A program made the translations under genes and the position numbers. Shown here piece by piece: positions 24,901 to 35,700 of a DNA stretch of 64,000 nt. The notes beneath the pieces were generated by a model. The model had not been told where the DNA came from. It ran no database searches and was given only the letters and a program-made list of their open reading frames with translations. Origin of the DNA: Burhinus oedicnemus (taxonomy: Eukaryota; Chordata; Aves; Charadriiformes; Burhinidae). How positions within the stretch are numbered: the first letter of the stretch is position 1; each line of letters opens with the position of its first letter. The DNA is taken from positions 256,308-320,307 of the forward strand of contig VFFE01007193.1 of NCBI GenBank assembly GCA_008921705.1, read 5' to 3'.

Positions 24901-27900
24901 AAATTGTTCAGCTCTCTTCTCAAAACAGCACAGATTCTGTTTAACAGAATAAAAGATTTTCTAACGGGCCTCCTTTTTTCTAAGTGAGGCTGTCACTTCT
25001 GCTTACCGCACCGTCTGGGTACCAGAAGGTGCTTCGGAAACCAATTGGTTACAAATTATCCCGTAACATTGCATGATGGAATTTGAATTACTTCTAACAA
25101 ATAAATCCTGACTGTAAGAAAGATCAAGGAAGTTTGCAGAATTCACTTATAGGATGTAGGCGTGTGTCTGTGCATGCACATACATATATATTTATATATT
25201 TATATATGTATGCATGTGTAAATGTGCCAGATAATTACGGCAAGAGCACTAATTTCAGTTAAAGTGCAGCTTCTTACAGCAAAGGGCTTTCAGGCACTCA
25301 CCAGTGCAGGTACGAGAGACTGAAGAGAAGAGTTCAGCAAACTGCTCACCAGATTGGTGAGGAGGCTGAAAAAGGGAAAAAAGACAGACAAAAATTAGCG
25401 GGGAAATTGTCAAAACCTGGGGCTCAGCACCAAGACGAATCTGAACTCCTCTGCTGCTCTGCAGCGCTGTGAGCACCGAAGAGGAGCACCGAGTGTCGTC
25501 TTTTCTCTCTGCTGTTAAAAGATGCTGCAAGCCCACAGCTCCCCCAGGCTTTAGCAGGAAATACAGATGCTCAGGACTTTGTTATCTGCTTCTCAAAATC
25601 TGATCGTTAAGGTGCAAATCTGTGCCCAGATTTGAGACCGAAATTTTGCCCCACTGCAAACTTGCAAAGAGCTGACCCGTGGCTAGTCCTGACTTATTTT
25701 AACTGTTTCCCTGGGCACGTACCAATATCCCATCCTCTCGCAGGTTTCTCCAAAAAAATTGGCTTTTCTATGAGAAAAACCTGTGGGTTCCTCACGGCTG
25801 GATAACGGAGCTGCCACCTGCTCTGCGTGCTGCCCCTGAGATTTTCGCTGAATTACCCTTCTCTGTGAAGAGCTGGGTGGTCTCAAGTCTGGAAACTAGA
25901 GCCTGGCTGGGCAGCTCGGGGGCAAGGGAGGGAGAAACCTGCCTCCAGCGCGAAATGCAGCCCTACGCTGGAGGCCGCGGTCGAGCCCCAGATCAGCCCA
26001 GGGGGGTTGGGCTCAGCTCCTGCGCGTGATGGGTCTGTCCTTGCAAATCACCTCGGTGCGTGACACGAGCCCTGGGGATGGTGAACGCTCCCACACTCAC
26101 CCCTTCCGCAGGTTGACGCTGAAGCCACCAAGCAGGTTGTTGCAATCCTTAATCACTAACTTGAGGTCACCGGGGCTGTCTTGGGTCAGTGCGATGTGTG
26201 ACGTGATGTTCGTTTCTACCGAGGATCCGCTCAGAAAGTGAAAAATCCTGAAAAATAAGGAAGTGGCTTGGAGGATTATGGAGGAGACCAAAGCAACACA
26301 GAAGAGCGGTAGCTGTGGCTGAGCTGCAAGCTTGGGCTCGGCTGGGACAATGTTTTAGTCTCAGGACTTCCACCAGGCTCCTGGCCCTGTTAGCAGATCA
26401 TTGAAGTCCCAGTGCGCAACAGGCATCAAGGGGTTTCCAGGACAGTTCTGACTTCAAGCAGAGTAGGGACAAGTCAAGACGAAGGAGCATGGAGCCTTCT
26501 TGGGCACTTTGCTCCCAACACCTTGTCCACAGGAGGATCTCTGCTTCTGCCAGCTGCCGCAGACTGAGACCATGCCTTTGGAGTGAGGACAGCCGGAAAT
26601 ATCCCCAGGGAGAGGTGGTAGCACAGCACAGAGCTTTCCTCACCAAGCCCCTTGCTTAGTGTTTGGGAACATTTCTCCAGCACCCGGGAATGTCCCATCC
26701 TCCCCAGCACCCTCAGGCCCCCATGGCCTCTTTCTCTGTCCCACCCACCAGCCCTGCTCACCCTGGCAAGCGCAGCACTAACTTCGAGTACAGGTTCAGC
26801 ACAAGCTCCCCCCCATGAAGGACCTTCCATGACACTCGGACGTTCTCGAGGTTCAGCACCTTCAACCTGGGGGTCGACACAGAAGTAAACCTGCCTTGAG
26901 ATGACAGGATCAGCAGGAGCAGACCCTACAGTCCCATCTCTTCCTGTTCATCATTTCACCTGTTGCCTATGTGGATATTCCCAGTTAAAAGTGAAGGTGG
27001 GGAAGGGCCAACCCCGCCTCCAAGAAGACCAAGCAGCAGAGCAGGGTCAGGTTGCACAGGCCTGTGTCCCTCTGAATCTCCAAGGGTAGAGCTTCCTTCA
27101 CCTCTCAGGGTGCCCATCGCAGTGTCACATCACTGCCACGGGGAAGAGTTTTCCCATCTCTGGTTGGAATTTCCCTCATTGCAGCTCCTCACGTGAACTG
27201 CAAGCCCGGGACTGATGGTTTGTATAACAGGGAGGATCTGGTCCCCTGGAGCACCCCTTCAGGGGAGTCCTTTCTCTGGATGTTATTTGTTACCCTGCAA
27301 CACGAACTACTGCTGTGCTTCTGCTCTGACTTACCAGGCAAAGCGCGTTGACTTGCGAGGGAATCCTTCACCCAGCAGACCTCCTTCACCCAGAAGACCA
27401 TCGAGACCAAGTAGAGTTCGATTGCCTAGGAGACCTCCTTTTCCAAGCAGCCCTGTGCCAAGCAGACCTTTCTCTCCAAGAAGGCTTTTATTGCCAAGGA
27501 GGCCATTGCTGAGGAGACCATTGCCAAGGAGACCATTGCCAAGGCCTTCTCCACCAAGGATGCCTGTGCCAAGACCTTTCTCTCCAAGAAGGCTTTTATT
27601 GCCAAGGAGGCCATTGCCGAGGAGACCATTGCCAAGGAGACCATTGCCAAGGCCTTGTCCACCAAGGATGCCTGTGCCAAGACCTTTCCCTCCAAGGATG
27701 CCTGTGCTAACGCCTTCCCCACCAAGGATGCCTGTGCCGAGCAGACCACTGCTGCCAGGTTGTCCTCCTGCAACAGTCAGACCTCCATTAATGTTCTGGT
27801 TTTCATCACCTAGAAGCCCTCCTCTCCCAAGCACACCCATGCCAAGTAGAACTTCCTCACCTAGGAGGCCTGTACCAAGGACCCCAGGTCTACTGGATTC

Positions 27901-28469
27901 ATTTCCTGCATTAAGGGGACCTCCACTTTCTTCTCCACTCGGACTTCCTGTGCCAAGGAGGCCAGTACCAAGTAGCCCACCTTCACCAAGAAGGCCTGTG
28001 CCAAGCAATCCACTTTTTCTGCTGATGAGACCTTCACTGCCAAGAAGACCAGTACCAAGCAAACCTGCACCAAGAAAGTCTCAGTTACTAATCAGACTTC
28101 CACTGCTGGAAAGATTTCATTGACAAGAAAGCTTGGTTCAGCTGTGCTAGTTTGACCTGCTCATGAGGTCTCATGGGGACCCCTAAGCATCCTTGAATTG
28201 GGTTCCTATGGAGCCGAGCCTGCCAGGAGGCAGGTCCCTGATGAGCACAGGGACACTCCACGAGCCTGACATGGCACAGGACACACCGGGACCAAGGTGG
28301 GCTTGTGGCCGCCTGTACCATAATGCTCCTCTGGGGAACATGAAAAACGTCTGAGCTCACCTTCTTTGGGTTGCGATGGGCTCAGCCCAAGGACACTGCC
28401 CAGGTTGAGGAGGCCCTGGGAGGGGGGCAGGAGGCCCCCAAGGAGGACGAGACACCAGAAAGGCAGCAT
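21999..28469 (-). CDS. Single-domain BPI-fold (short PLUNC-like) secreted protein with Gly/Leu repeat exon
   Basis: Exons: 28469-28361 (ATG, signal peptide MLPFWCLVLLGGLL), 28064-27335 (730 nt, GLLG-type repeats), 26866-26762, 26247-26101, 25365-25302, 24749-24689, 24042-23951, 23849-23807. All phases join, and the 105/147/64/61/92 nt sizes are the family pattern. Domain signatures are LKVLNLENV, ETNITSHIALTQ, KDCNNLLGG, LCPLVN and SAQFVELDLQ. Cys350 and Cys387 are the family's conserved disulphide pair. After SAFIDWLLQ the second BPI domain is missing. I infer a ninth exon, 22033-21999, entered at CTGATTAG and adding IGCFKRKRCFQ before TGA (461 residues). Without that splice the frame stops at 23757. 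Probably secreted and lipid-binding by family. Its place between BPIFB4 and CDK5RAP1 is that of mammalian BPIFA genes. Exons 1-8 are well supported; the last exon is a guess. Confidence 0.8.
22411..22614. repeat. 16-bp minisatellite
   Basis: About 12-13 imperfect copies of a 16-bp unit built on GCTAACCATCGGCACG, with ATCATCAC as the commonest variant half. If the last exon of the neighbouring BPI-fold gene is right, it lies in intron 8. Confidence 0.9.
23328..23500 (+). mobile_element. MIR-like SINE remnant
   Basis: The order of motifs follows the MIR consensus: ATTAATCCTCACAGCATCCTGAG, then a pyrimidine/A-rich core ending in GAGAGGTGAAGTGACTTTTCC, then GGGC-TAAGTAGGAGCACACAG and a TGGAGCC end. 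It is diverged, as expected for an element that predates birds. It interrupts the stretch where a second BPI domain of the adjacent minus-strand gene would be expected. Confidence 0.65.
25164..25216. repeat. TA-rich simple repeat
   Basis: Alternating TA/TTTATA tract (ACATATATATTTATATAT and similar) in intron 5 of the single-domain BPI-fold gene. No function is evident. Confidence 0.8.
27461..27676 (-). repeat. 108-bp in-frame coding duplication
   Basis: Two nearly identical adjacent 108-bp copies, offset from 27465 to 27573, lie inside the Gly/Leu exon of the single-domain BPI-fold gene. Each encodes 36 residues of the type GLGTGILGG, GLGNGLLGNGLL, NKSLLGEKG. The copies differ at only a few bases, so the duplication is young or homogenised, and its length keeps the frame. 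Confidence 0.85.
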
Positions 28470-30193
28470 CTCTGGTCCCAGCACCTGTGGAGAGATCCAT
28501 ATCAGCTGAAACACCAGCCTCACTCTGCAGGAACTGGCAGCCTGGTCACCGGTCTGGCACTCCATCCTTCACGTGCACTGCCCCAGCATGGTGGGACAGG
28601 TGCCCCCTGGACATGCAGCCCCCAGGCACTGTTGCCCAACCCCAGAGGACCAGCCCGGACCTACAGCACCCTTTTCCCACCCAGAAAGGTCGAACTGCTT
28701 CTGGTTATCAGGGAGCAACTGGAGCACAGTGATGTGCTCCTCTAGAGTCATTGAAGTCTCCATGCCCTGTTGGGCTAGCCCAGTGCAGAGCTGGTTGCCT
28801 GACATTGCAGGGAAGCTTGGAGGGAGAAAATGTCATTTTAGAGAGAGAAAGAGGGATGGAGATGAGGCAGGAGGACCTTGTACCGAGCGAGATGGATGGC
28901 TTCCGACTGCTCTGAAATGGCCTTGAAACAGGAACACTTTAAGGGGCACAGCTCTATAAAAAATGGCTGTGTCCAAGTTGTGTCCTTCTCGTTATGAAGA
29001 ACACCTTGCATTATTAAATCCCAAAGTGCAGCCAAAATCAGATTCACTTTTCCGTGGACAGGTTGTTTGTTTTTCTCATCTTGCTCCATTCAGGCTATGA
29101 AAAGAGTCCACTTTCCCTGTATTTGATCTGCCTCTAGTCAAAATAAAGCACCTTCAAGGACCTCATGTTCCCGCGTGAGCTGGACTTCTTGGGGTTGCAA
29201 CCAACCCTGTGGAGTGTTTGTTTATACGCAGAAAGGTGATTGCAAAGAAATGAAGAGGCACCAGCTGAAGCACTGCCGTAGGTCCCAGTTTAAGGGAGCA
29301 CCTGCCTGCACAGCCCACGTCCCAGCCTGGACACCCTGGCTTCTCTCTTCTGAGAAAAACAATGTACGGGCTGCAGATTTGAGGTTCAGCACTGAGAAAT
29401 AACATTATTTAGGTCAGACTGAACAACTTCTTTATCTGTTCCAGATACTTTAAAAAAAATCCCTCTATGACAGTTCTTGGCACAATTAAATTAGACTTTA
29501 ATTCACTAGACTGTCTTCTACATTTTCCCTTTGATCAGCATGTAATGATGTACAGCTCCTGTAGCTGTGATTATTGAACAGGAGAGAAAGATAGAGGCTT
29601 GAGCAGCTTCCATTGAAAATCGTGTCAAATAAAATCAGTGGGATTTGTTGGAGGGTCTCTGCAAGACGTGCGTAGCATTGTAAAAGGATGCCAAAATGGT
29701 TGTCAGGTCTTTTAGAAGAGCTCTCAGAGAGAATACGTGACAAACTAGGCAACTACCTCTACAGTTATTAACAATATCTATCTGGTTGGTACCTCCTTGG
29801 TCACATGCATTTAAGTGAGCTGAACATCTTGGACATGCAAAATGCATGTATAGCTTTGCAGATAAATGCTTATTTTATATCAGTTGAGGTGAGATCTGAT
29901 AAGCTGAAAATTGTCCTGAATTCTGGTCACAAAGATTACAAAAAAAATCCTAGTAATTTCTGCTAGCTTAGTCATTATAACAAACTTAACAACAACAAAA
30001 ATAAACGTGGAATTTGTCAAGCAAGAGCTCTACTAGCTTTAAAAATTAATTTTCATAAATGATTAAATGTTGCTACAGGAATCAAAGGAAAAACATCATT
30101 AAAATTCTTGCTTTTAAAGCCGAGTTACACTTTGCTGTAGGTCATCTAATGGGAACAGGAGCTCTGTGGCCACGGTACCTTAATGCCACTTAC

Positions 30194-30267
30194 CTGGAGC
30201 CCTTTGATGTTGCGGTGCAGCTGCCCACGTCCCCTCAGCAGCAGTTGGCAGGAGCAGCTCTTATATA
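30194..30267 (-). promoter_or_regulatory. TATA promoter and non-coding first exon of the single-domain BPI-fold gene
   Basis: The minus strand has GGTATATAAGAG with the TATA at 30267-30261. A start about 30 nt downstream (near 30237) would give a short leader exon ending CTCCAG at 30194, followed by the strong donor GTAAGT. The matching acceptor, TCTCCACAG before 28484, lies 15 nt upstream of the ATG at 28469. The same design is seen at the three neighbouring BPI-fold genes, which supports the assignment. The start site itself is inferred. Confidence 0.7.
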
Positions 30268-30776
30268 CCCGAACTGCAGGAACAAGGAAAGGCCAGGGAA
30301 GGATGAAGCAGGGATAGTTCCTCCTCGTTGGCTGTCAAGTGTGAACCCTACACCAGCCTGACCCCGAATGCTCACGTAGCACTGCCGGACCGGGGCCAGC
30401 AGCACCCAGCAAGCCCTGTGGCTCACCCCCTTCCCACCAGGCTGGGTGTGGTGCCCACCGGCTCTCCTGCCTGGCCAGGGCACACTGCCGTCCTGCTTCT
30501 TGGGGCTTGTCCCCTCCTGCCCCCTCTGACTTTCAGGACAGCGCACGCTTGGGGCAGTTGTGCTGGGTCTGAGGGTCTAGCAAGGCAGCCCCTGCGTGCT
30601 GGGGCAGGGGGTCACAGCCCTGGGCAGGGGATGCTCTGGATCAGGTCCCATCCAGCCCAGTGCCATGCAGCTCTGTGCACATGGCCAAGCATGGCTGGCC
30701 ATGGCCATGGCAGGGACGCAGGCCGTGGCACGGGTGGTTATTGCTGCTCACAGCTACTCGGTGCGTCTCTCACTTT

Positions 30777-31290
30777 CATAGAATCATAGAATCATTTAGG
30801 TTGGAAAAGACCGTTAAGATTATCTGGTCCAACCATTGACCCTACTCTACCAGGTCTGCCACTAAACTGTGTCTCTAAGCACCACATCTACACGACTTTA
30901 AACACATCCAGGGATGGTGACTCAACCACCTCCCTGGGCAGCCTGTTCTAATGTTTGATAATTCTTTTTCCTAATGTCCAGCCTAAACCTCCCCTGGCAC
31001 AACTTGAACCCATTTCCTCTTCTCCTATCACTAGTTACTTGGGAGAAGAGACCAGCTCCCATCTCACTACAACCTCCTTTCAGGTGGTTGTAGAGAGCAA
31101 TAAGGTCTCCCCTCAACCTTCTCTTCTCCAGACTGAACAATCCCAATTCCCTCAGCCGCTCCTCAGAAGACATGTTCTCCAGACCCCTCACCAGCTTTGT
31201 TGCCCTTCTCTGGACACACTCCAGCACCTCAGTGTCCCTCCTATACTGTGGCGCTCAGAACTAAACACAGTACTCAAGCTGCGGCCTTTG
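30777..31290 (-). mobile_element. CR1 non-LTR retrotransposon, 5'-truncated copy
   Basis: On the minus strand this copy ends with the CR1 terminus (AACCTAAATGATTCTATG and one more ATTCTATG unit). Upstream it still shows about 100 codons of the C-terminal part of the CR1 reverse-transcriptase frame (motifs [15 protein letters not shown] and [17 protein letters not shown]). The frame is only the end of the protein, so the copy is inactive. It sits between BPIFB4 and the single-domain gene. Confidence 0.95.
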
Positions 31291-32430
31291 CCCTCCCAAA
31301 GTGGCCCAGAGAGGAGCAGGAGGGTGCTGGCACCCAACAGCCCAAATTGCCATGGGACACGCAGACTCCAGAGCATCACGGCTCCTATGAAACAACCTCA
31401 GAGCAGCCAGGGGGAAGGGGATGCCATGGGGGGCTGGGGATGCTCCCGGGTCTCTGGCTGAGCAGAGGGTCCCCGGGATGATTTGGGGCAGCTCTGCTCC
31501 AGGGGATGCTCCATCATATTTCAGCAGGCCACAAGGGTCTGAGGACAATGAGAGGTGAGAAATTACCTCCCACCAAGTTCATTATGTATGGAAACAGCCC
31601 AAGGCTGATTAAAAAACCCGAAGTTATCACAAACTGAAGAGTGTGTGGATTTACAGCATACCAGCTGCACCGTGAAAACTGCCTGTCACCCAGAGGTACA
31701 GGAGATGGCTTGTGCCTCCAAGAAAGATCTTGACAGTTTAAAGAAGACTTGAGAGAAAACAAATAAAAGAAAATGGGGAAATAAATATGGAGGGGAAGGG
31801 AAAAGGAGCGTGAAAGATGACAGAAAAACCTGAGTCTGAGGTTCCAGGTGGTTTTTAGGGTTGACCTGGACTGGACAGGGGCAGGACACTCTCTCAAAGG
31901 CAGTGATATTGCAGCCGTCCCAGCTATTCCCTTTCACCTCAGGAGCAATCGGTGGCTTTACAGCCTTAAATTAGCAAAGACTTCATTGCTTCAACAGGCA
32001 GCTGAACTGCGGGAAAGAGCCCATGAGTAAATAAACTGTGTGGTTCATGCAGAGTTCACAGGTATCAATGGGTGAATTACCCCCATGTCCCCAGGCACTC
32101 CCAGGACAAAAACCCAATAAAGTCTGGGGCAGGTGATGGCGTGAAGGGTCCTGAAGACAACCGAGAGACCCCACAGCTTTGAGTCCAGTCCCTGAAAAAA
32201 GGCCAACATGTCTGGGTCTAACATAACGTTTGCCAGCAGACAGCTCTCTGCCCACCCTGAGCTGGGTGTTGGGTGGGCACAGCCGGGGCTGGGTGACCGG
32301 GCAGGGGGCTGGAGCCCTCCCACCCACCGCAGCTGGGTTCCCCAGCACAGTGGGGTCTGTCCTGAGCCCTTGATGTTCACTGGAACTGCCCATCCCTGCA
32401 GTCTCGAGCACCCACTGTGGCTGCAGAGAG
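31291..32430. other. Spacer downstream of BPIFB4
   Basis: About 1.1 kb between the CR1 copy and the BPIFB4 polyadenylation signal. I see no exon with family motifs or convincing splice sites on either strand. Confidence 0.5.
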
Positions 32431-32438
32431 GGCTGGAC

Positions 32439-32444
32439 TTTATT
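32439..32444 (-). other. BPIFB4 polyadenylation signal
   Basis: The minus strand reads AATAAA (plus-strand TTTATT) 280 nt after the BPIFB4 stop codon at 32724. It is the first such hexamer after the stop that I found. Confidence 0.65.
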
Positions 32445-32723
32445 AAACCTGAGCACGAAAATGCGAAATACACCTGTGTCCTTCCGGACATCCACAAAAG
32501 AGTCCAAAACACAACTTTCGGAGGCAAAAAACACCTGTGTTCCTTCTGTTCCAAGCAATGTAGGTGGAATGCAACATTTGCAAGGAAAAGACCAAGCTGT
32601 TGTTTGGCTGCATTAGGTACAAAAAGAAATGTGGTGGAGCATCCTTCGGGCAGGCTGGGCTCCCATCCTTCCGGGGGTGGACGGGGAAAACCGGGGGTCC
32701 CTTCCCAGCTCGGCGTTCCAGGC

Positions 32724-35700
32724 TCACGCTGACAGCACGATGAGATCCTGGTGAAGCAAAGGGGTTACCTTCCCTCTCTGAACATCCTCCACACAAGCAA
32801 CAAGCACTGCCTTTGCTCCGGAGCGGAGCTGAGGTGCTGGTGGGGGAACCTTGGGGCACAGCCTGGGCACTTACTTCAATGACATCGACGTCCGCGTTGG
32901 TGAAGTCGATGTTCAGCAGCCTGGGGAGGGGAACGCCTGCTCCCAGCACGCCTGCGGGTCACAAGTCAGTCCAGCTCAGTGTCGTGGAGCTTCTTCCCAG
33001 GTCTCTGTCCCCATCTCCATCCTCCCTGTGTGCAAACCCCTCCCTCCACGAGTGCAAAGCTCTCCGGAGAAGTTTTGTGTTGTGGGACTTAGCGCTTCAG
33101 CAAAACATTGTCATTTGCTCCTGCCAGCAAAGCGGCAGGTGGGGGCAGCCCCATGGAGGGGGCTGCGGGGCCCCTGTTTTGTGATGTGGGGGTTCACCTC
33201 CCGGCAAAACGCTGCCACCTGAAACGAGCCTCCCCCCGTCAGTGCAGGTCGGTCCCACTGGCTCCTGTTCTATACGGTGAGGTAAGTTACACCTGCATAA
33301 ACTCATCGTATAGAGTGCAGTCTCGCACACGTGAGTACATTGGCAAGGCATAAGAACTTCCTTACTGTTCATGGCAGGCAGGAAGGCAACATCAAAAATC
33401 CGGCCAATAAGCATCTCCAGGAGCGAGACCTGCAATGTGGAGAGGGGTCATTTAGTGCCATCGCTGGTCCTGGTCCTGTGGTCAGCCTGGCCTCACCCTG
33501 TCCTCGGGCACATGGGGATGCTCCACTCACACCAGCTAAATCCAGCCTGAACCCTTGGTGCTCCAGCTCCACACCCATCTAACTCATGATTTCACAGAAA
33601 TTGGACTTTAAGTATTCTATGGCCAATTTTTAGATTCAAAATAATGCCATGCCACAGGCCCCTTCCCGCTGGCATTAAAGCTGCCTGCAGTAACCACCTC
33701 TGGAAACCAAACGTGCTCTATCTGCAGGTATCCTGCGACAGGAGAGCCCAGGATTCCTCCTGACTTTTGCCACCGTCCCCTTTGAGGCACCGGGATAAAT
33801 TTCCTGCAGCGCATCCTGAGGGGATGGCATGGGCATGTGCAGGATGTCCTGTGGTTCACCAAAGACCCCAAACCTCTCCCTCTCAGTGACCTTTTTTTCT
33901 GAAAATTGCTCATGGATCATCCATGAAAAAAAATCCATCTCCAGAGATAAAAGAAAGGTGCTATTAAAATTATGGCACAACTGTTACGCCATAATTGGCC
34001 CTTATTTCTCCCAAGCCAGTATCTATTAGCACTTTGCTTTCTGCAATAGATTTCACGTGTTGCTGAGACTGCTCATGTTCTTACATCAAAACCACCAACA
34101 GACGAAGACACCAAGGAGAGATCAGTCCTGCAGGAGGAAGCAGAGGTGAGTAAAATCCAAGCAGTTCTTCCCATGACCCAGTCCTGACAATGCCCTCATT
34201 GCTCAAGAGGCCCCATCCATGGCCACCCCTGGCCACCCCCCAGATGAAGTCCAGTGTCCTACTTCTCCAGGCTGACACTGATCTTCAGCTTGTTGTCCTC
34301 GACTGAAAACTGGGCCAGCAAGGAGGCGTCCTGCGGTCAAACAGAGAGGTCAGGGCAGGGGTGGCTCCTGCAGCCCTTGCCCAGCCTGCAGCCCAGCCAT
34401 GTCACGTTGGGTGCAGGTCCCATCTACCGGCACACTTGCACCCACTGTGCGGGGAGGGGGAAACTGCCGGAGGAATTTCAGCAGGGTTGAAGGGTTTTTC
34501 CTTCATACATACAATATTCAGAAGGCAGAGAGACTTCTGGACATCATCTGGGTGGATCACCATCACCTCTGCTGTAGCCAAGAGCTGGATCACACCTTTA
34601 TTTTTCTTTAAGGTCACCACTGGTGCTTCAGGGACTGCAATTTTCAGGAGCAGTTCACGGGACTCGGGGTATGCCTTGAAAATCTGTCGACATCCAAAAA
34701 TGGAAAGTTTCTGCTGGCAGGAGCACAAATGATGCTGTAACCAGGACCCACAGAGCAGGCTGCCTACTCTGGCAGCATTGACATGGTGCTGCTCTTGGGG
34801 CAGACCTGATCCTGAACTACTCTGGTCCACCAAGTCTGTGTCTCAACTGGCTGAAGTGAAATCAAGCTAGTTGTGAGCTCAGCCCCATGGACGCCCTGAG
34901 CCCCACTAAGAACATCTCATCCTGGTTGGAGGACCACAGACAGCCCCACATCCGGAAAGATGGGGCAACTGCAAGGCTCATCTGTGACCCAAGAATGATG
35001 CAGAGGACAGGGTGACAAACTGAGCTCTGGACTGCCGTGGTTTCCAGTTTTGGACCTAAGTCAGAGCTCGTTCAAGTCCGTGGGACATCCAGGATGGTGC
35101 CTGTGAGGAAGAAGGGACAAAGAGACCTCCCCTGCCCCAGACGCTGCTTCTCTGACTGGGTTACTTGCAGTGCAAGGGGGAACCAGGACTCACCACAGGA
35201 ACCAGGGCTCCAAGGGTTGATGTTGTTAGTGGCGGGAGCTCAGGAAACTGTGACAGAGAAGAGAGAAATGCTGCATGTGTGTGTGGCGGTTTTCAGCAGA
35301 TACCTGCTTTCACCAGCACCATGCCTGAGGCAGTGCTCCCCACTCACCATGCCAGTGGAGATGTCCAGGTTCAGGGCACCTTCCTTCTGCAGGACAGACA
35401 GCACCGAGGTGAGGAAGTTCACAGAGAGGCCCAGCTGGGAGGAGCTGGTGTCCTCCATTGGTGGCAGGGGCGGCATGGGGACCCGTGGTGGTGTGGGGAC
35501 AGTTTCTGGCTTCCCCAGCGGGTAGTCCACCAGGCCTCCTGCCACTTGCCCGACAACAGTCTGGAGTTACAGGGGAAGGAAGCACAAACCAAAATATTTG
35601 CAATATTTACCTTTACGGTTAACTTCATGTTCCTTCAGTGTGAAATCACTGCATGCACAACCATGCCAGGTCAGGCCCCATGACGCTTCCTTCTCCAGAA

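Noticed and set aside
27215..28123. 302-codon plus-strand open frame rich in Pro and Arg
   Set aside because: It is antisense to the Gly/Leu repeat exon; the repeat codons GGT/CTT/GGA contain no stops when read in reverse. Splice sites, signal peptide and phase support the minus strand.
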